DNA of 20,380 nucleotides, from positions 1-20,380 of IMG/VR virus record IMGVR_UViG_3300037147_000018. One strand, given 5' to 3'. The notes below the pieces were generated by a model that worked only from the letters and a program-made list of their open reading frames with translations, ran no database searches and was not told where the DNA came from. This DNA is from a virus. Within the stretch, counting starts at the first letter, position 1, and each line of letters opens with the position of its first letter. Shown here piece after piece: positions 19,760 through 20,380 of this stretch. Made by a program: the position numbers and the translations under genes.

Positions 19760-20190
19760 GTTGTACGAGTTGTGATTGTTCAGCGGAAGCAGTATGTGAC
19801 CATTGTGTGCCCCGTAGAAATCGAGTAGACAAGATGTCTTCTGGCGAATATGCCATCCGAGAAGCCGTACAAGAAGTTGAGGCAATGGGAGCCGACGTGC
19901 GCCTGACCCAAGCTGTGATCCTGTTGGGAGAAGCCAAGGACAAAGTTGCTGATTTCGTGGACGGAATACCCGGTTCTGATGTTCAAACATTTACGAATTG
20001 CGTCACGGTGCCTGAAGGTTCACTATTCTCGAATTGTGTTTTTTATCGTAATGAAGACGATGAAGACAACGATACCAGCGTCAAAGGTGATACTTTATCA
20101 AATCTTGTCTGCGCCGTCATTGCTCTGAGTCTTGCCACTGCAATTGGAATGGTAGTGGGAATCATCATCGGCGCAATTATAGGAAACTGA
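19756..20190 (+). CDS. Cys-rich, C-terminally membrane-anchored phage protein
   Basis: A 144-residue protein in three parts. The Cys-rich start MSCTSCDCSAEAVCDHCVPR (1-20) could hold a metal. The middle helical module SGEYAIREAVQEVEAMGADV (about 29-48) then LTQAVILLGEAKDKVADFVD resembles a module shared by many phage proteins (recalled). After a polar segment there is a C-terminal hydrophobic stretch (about 117-142, AIGMVVGIIIGAIIGN at its end) suited to a tail anchor with Gly-rich packing. The ATG overlaps the end of the decayed methyltransferase. Function unknown; likely membrane-attached with the bulk in the cytoplasm. Confidence 0.72.
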   Translation: MSCTSCDCSAEAVCDHCVPRRNRVDKMSSGEYAIREAVQEVEAMGADVRLTQAVILLGEAKDKVADFVDGIPGSDVQTFTNCVTVPEGSLFSNCVFYRNEDDEDNDTSVKGDTLSNLVCAVIALSLATAIGMVVGIIIGAIIGN

Positions 20191-20252
20191 GGAATTTGTT
20201 GCCTACATACGTACAGGAAGGATTCCATTGGTTGAGAGCGTGGAATGGGTGA

Positions 20253-20380
20253 ATGATGGATACGTTAAAACAAAAAATTTTACAACGCACAGCTAATGTT
20301 GCTGTGATCGGCGGCGGCTACGTTGGTTTACCTTTAGCCGTTGAATTTGGTAAGGTAGGATTTCAGGTTACTATTTTTGA
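20253..20380 (+). CDS. Nucleotide-sugar dehydrogenase, N-terminal fragment
   Basis: Only the first 42 codons are in the window; the frame is open to the right edge. It reads MMDTLKQKILQRTANVAVIG and continues GGYVGLPLAVEFGKVGFQVT, the NAD-binding Rossmann start (GxGYVGLPLA) of the UDP-glucose/GDP-mannose dehydrogenase family. The lead helix and the LAVEFGK sequence are closest to UDP-N-acetylglucosamine 6-dehydrogenase (WbpA-type) enzymes, but substrate class cannot be settled from this fragment. The second ATG (20256) has better spacing from GGGTGA. It suggests a sugar-nucleotide or glycan cluster beyond the edge. The 62 nt before it hold no convincing gene. Confidence 0.85.
   Translation, partial: MMDTLKQKILQRTANVAVIGGGYVGLPLAVEFGKVGFQVTIF

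Overview
The window looks like a piece of a large, strictly lytic, T4-like tailed phage (myovirus) that is only distantly related to the enterobacterial T4 group. The evidence is a run of T4 core genes in an order also known from T4-like cyanophages: a tail-tube-type protein, UvsY, UvsW, the late sigma factor gp55, gp47 and gp46. These are packed with many tiny, overlapping, mostly unnamed genes. No integrase, rRNA, CRISPR array or plausible tRNA was seen. The host cannot be named. TTGACA/TACAAT-type promoters point to a bacterium with ordinary sigma70-like transcription.

Layout. (1) Bases 1-6266, minus strand: a long operon-like block of about 17 genes, most overlapping by 1-8 nt. It runs from a 99-aa protein through small membrane proteins, Cys-rich proteins, an orotate-PRTase-like enzyme, a DUF4241-like protein and a two-zinc-finger protein, to an HNH homing endonuclease and an RNA ligase cut by the left edge. 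It reads like an early accessory/host-takeover block. (2) Bases 6267-6587: a divergent control region with two minus-strand promoter candidates, T4-late-like octamers on the plus strand and iterated GTATC repeats. (3) Bases 6588-10260, plus strand: tail-tube-type protein, UvsY, a GIY-YIG endonuclease inserted between uvsY and uvsW, UvsW, and an Sm-like protein. (4) Bases 10265-10976, minus strand: a three-gene early-type islet with its own near-consensus promoter. (5) Bases 11203-20380, plus strand: gp55, small genes, gp47, small genes including a Nudix hydrolase, gp46, more small genes, a beta-class DNA methyltransferase, a decayed second copy of that methyltransferase, a membrane-anchored Cys-rich protein, and the start of a nucleotide-sugar dehydrogenase.

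How the genes fit together. gp46/gp47 (end resection), UvsY (recombination mediator) and UvsW (branch-migration helicase) form the T4-type recombination-dependent replication machinery. gp55 directs late transcription. The RNA ligase, methyltransferase, Nudix hydrolase and PRTase-like protein fit RNA repair, DNA protection and nucleotide management during infection. Two unrelated mobile endonucleases (HNH and GIY-YIG) sit between core or accessory genes. The sugar dehydrogenase suggests that a glycan or sugar-nucleotide cluster begins at the right edge.

Most informative non-coding signals: the string CTACTTGACAA recurs three times, always on the minus strand at the head of a minus-strand gene group, as the -35 of a sigma70-like promoter. 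The octamer TCTAAATA and the related TATAGATA, close to the T4 late promoter TATAAATA, lie on the plus strand at the two points where minus-strand operons give way to plus-strand late-type genes.
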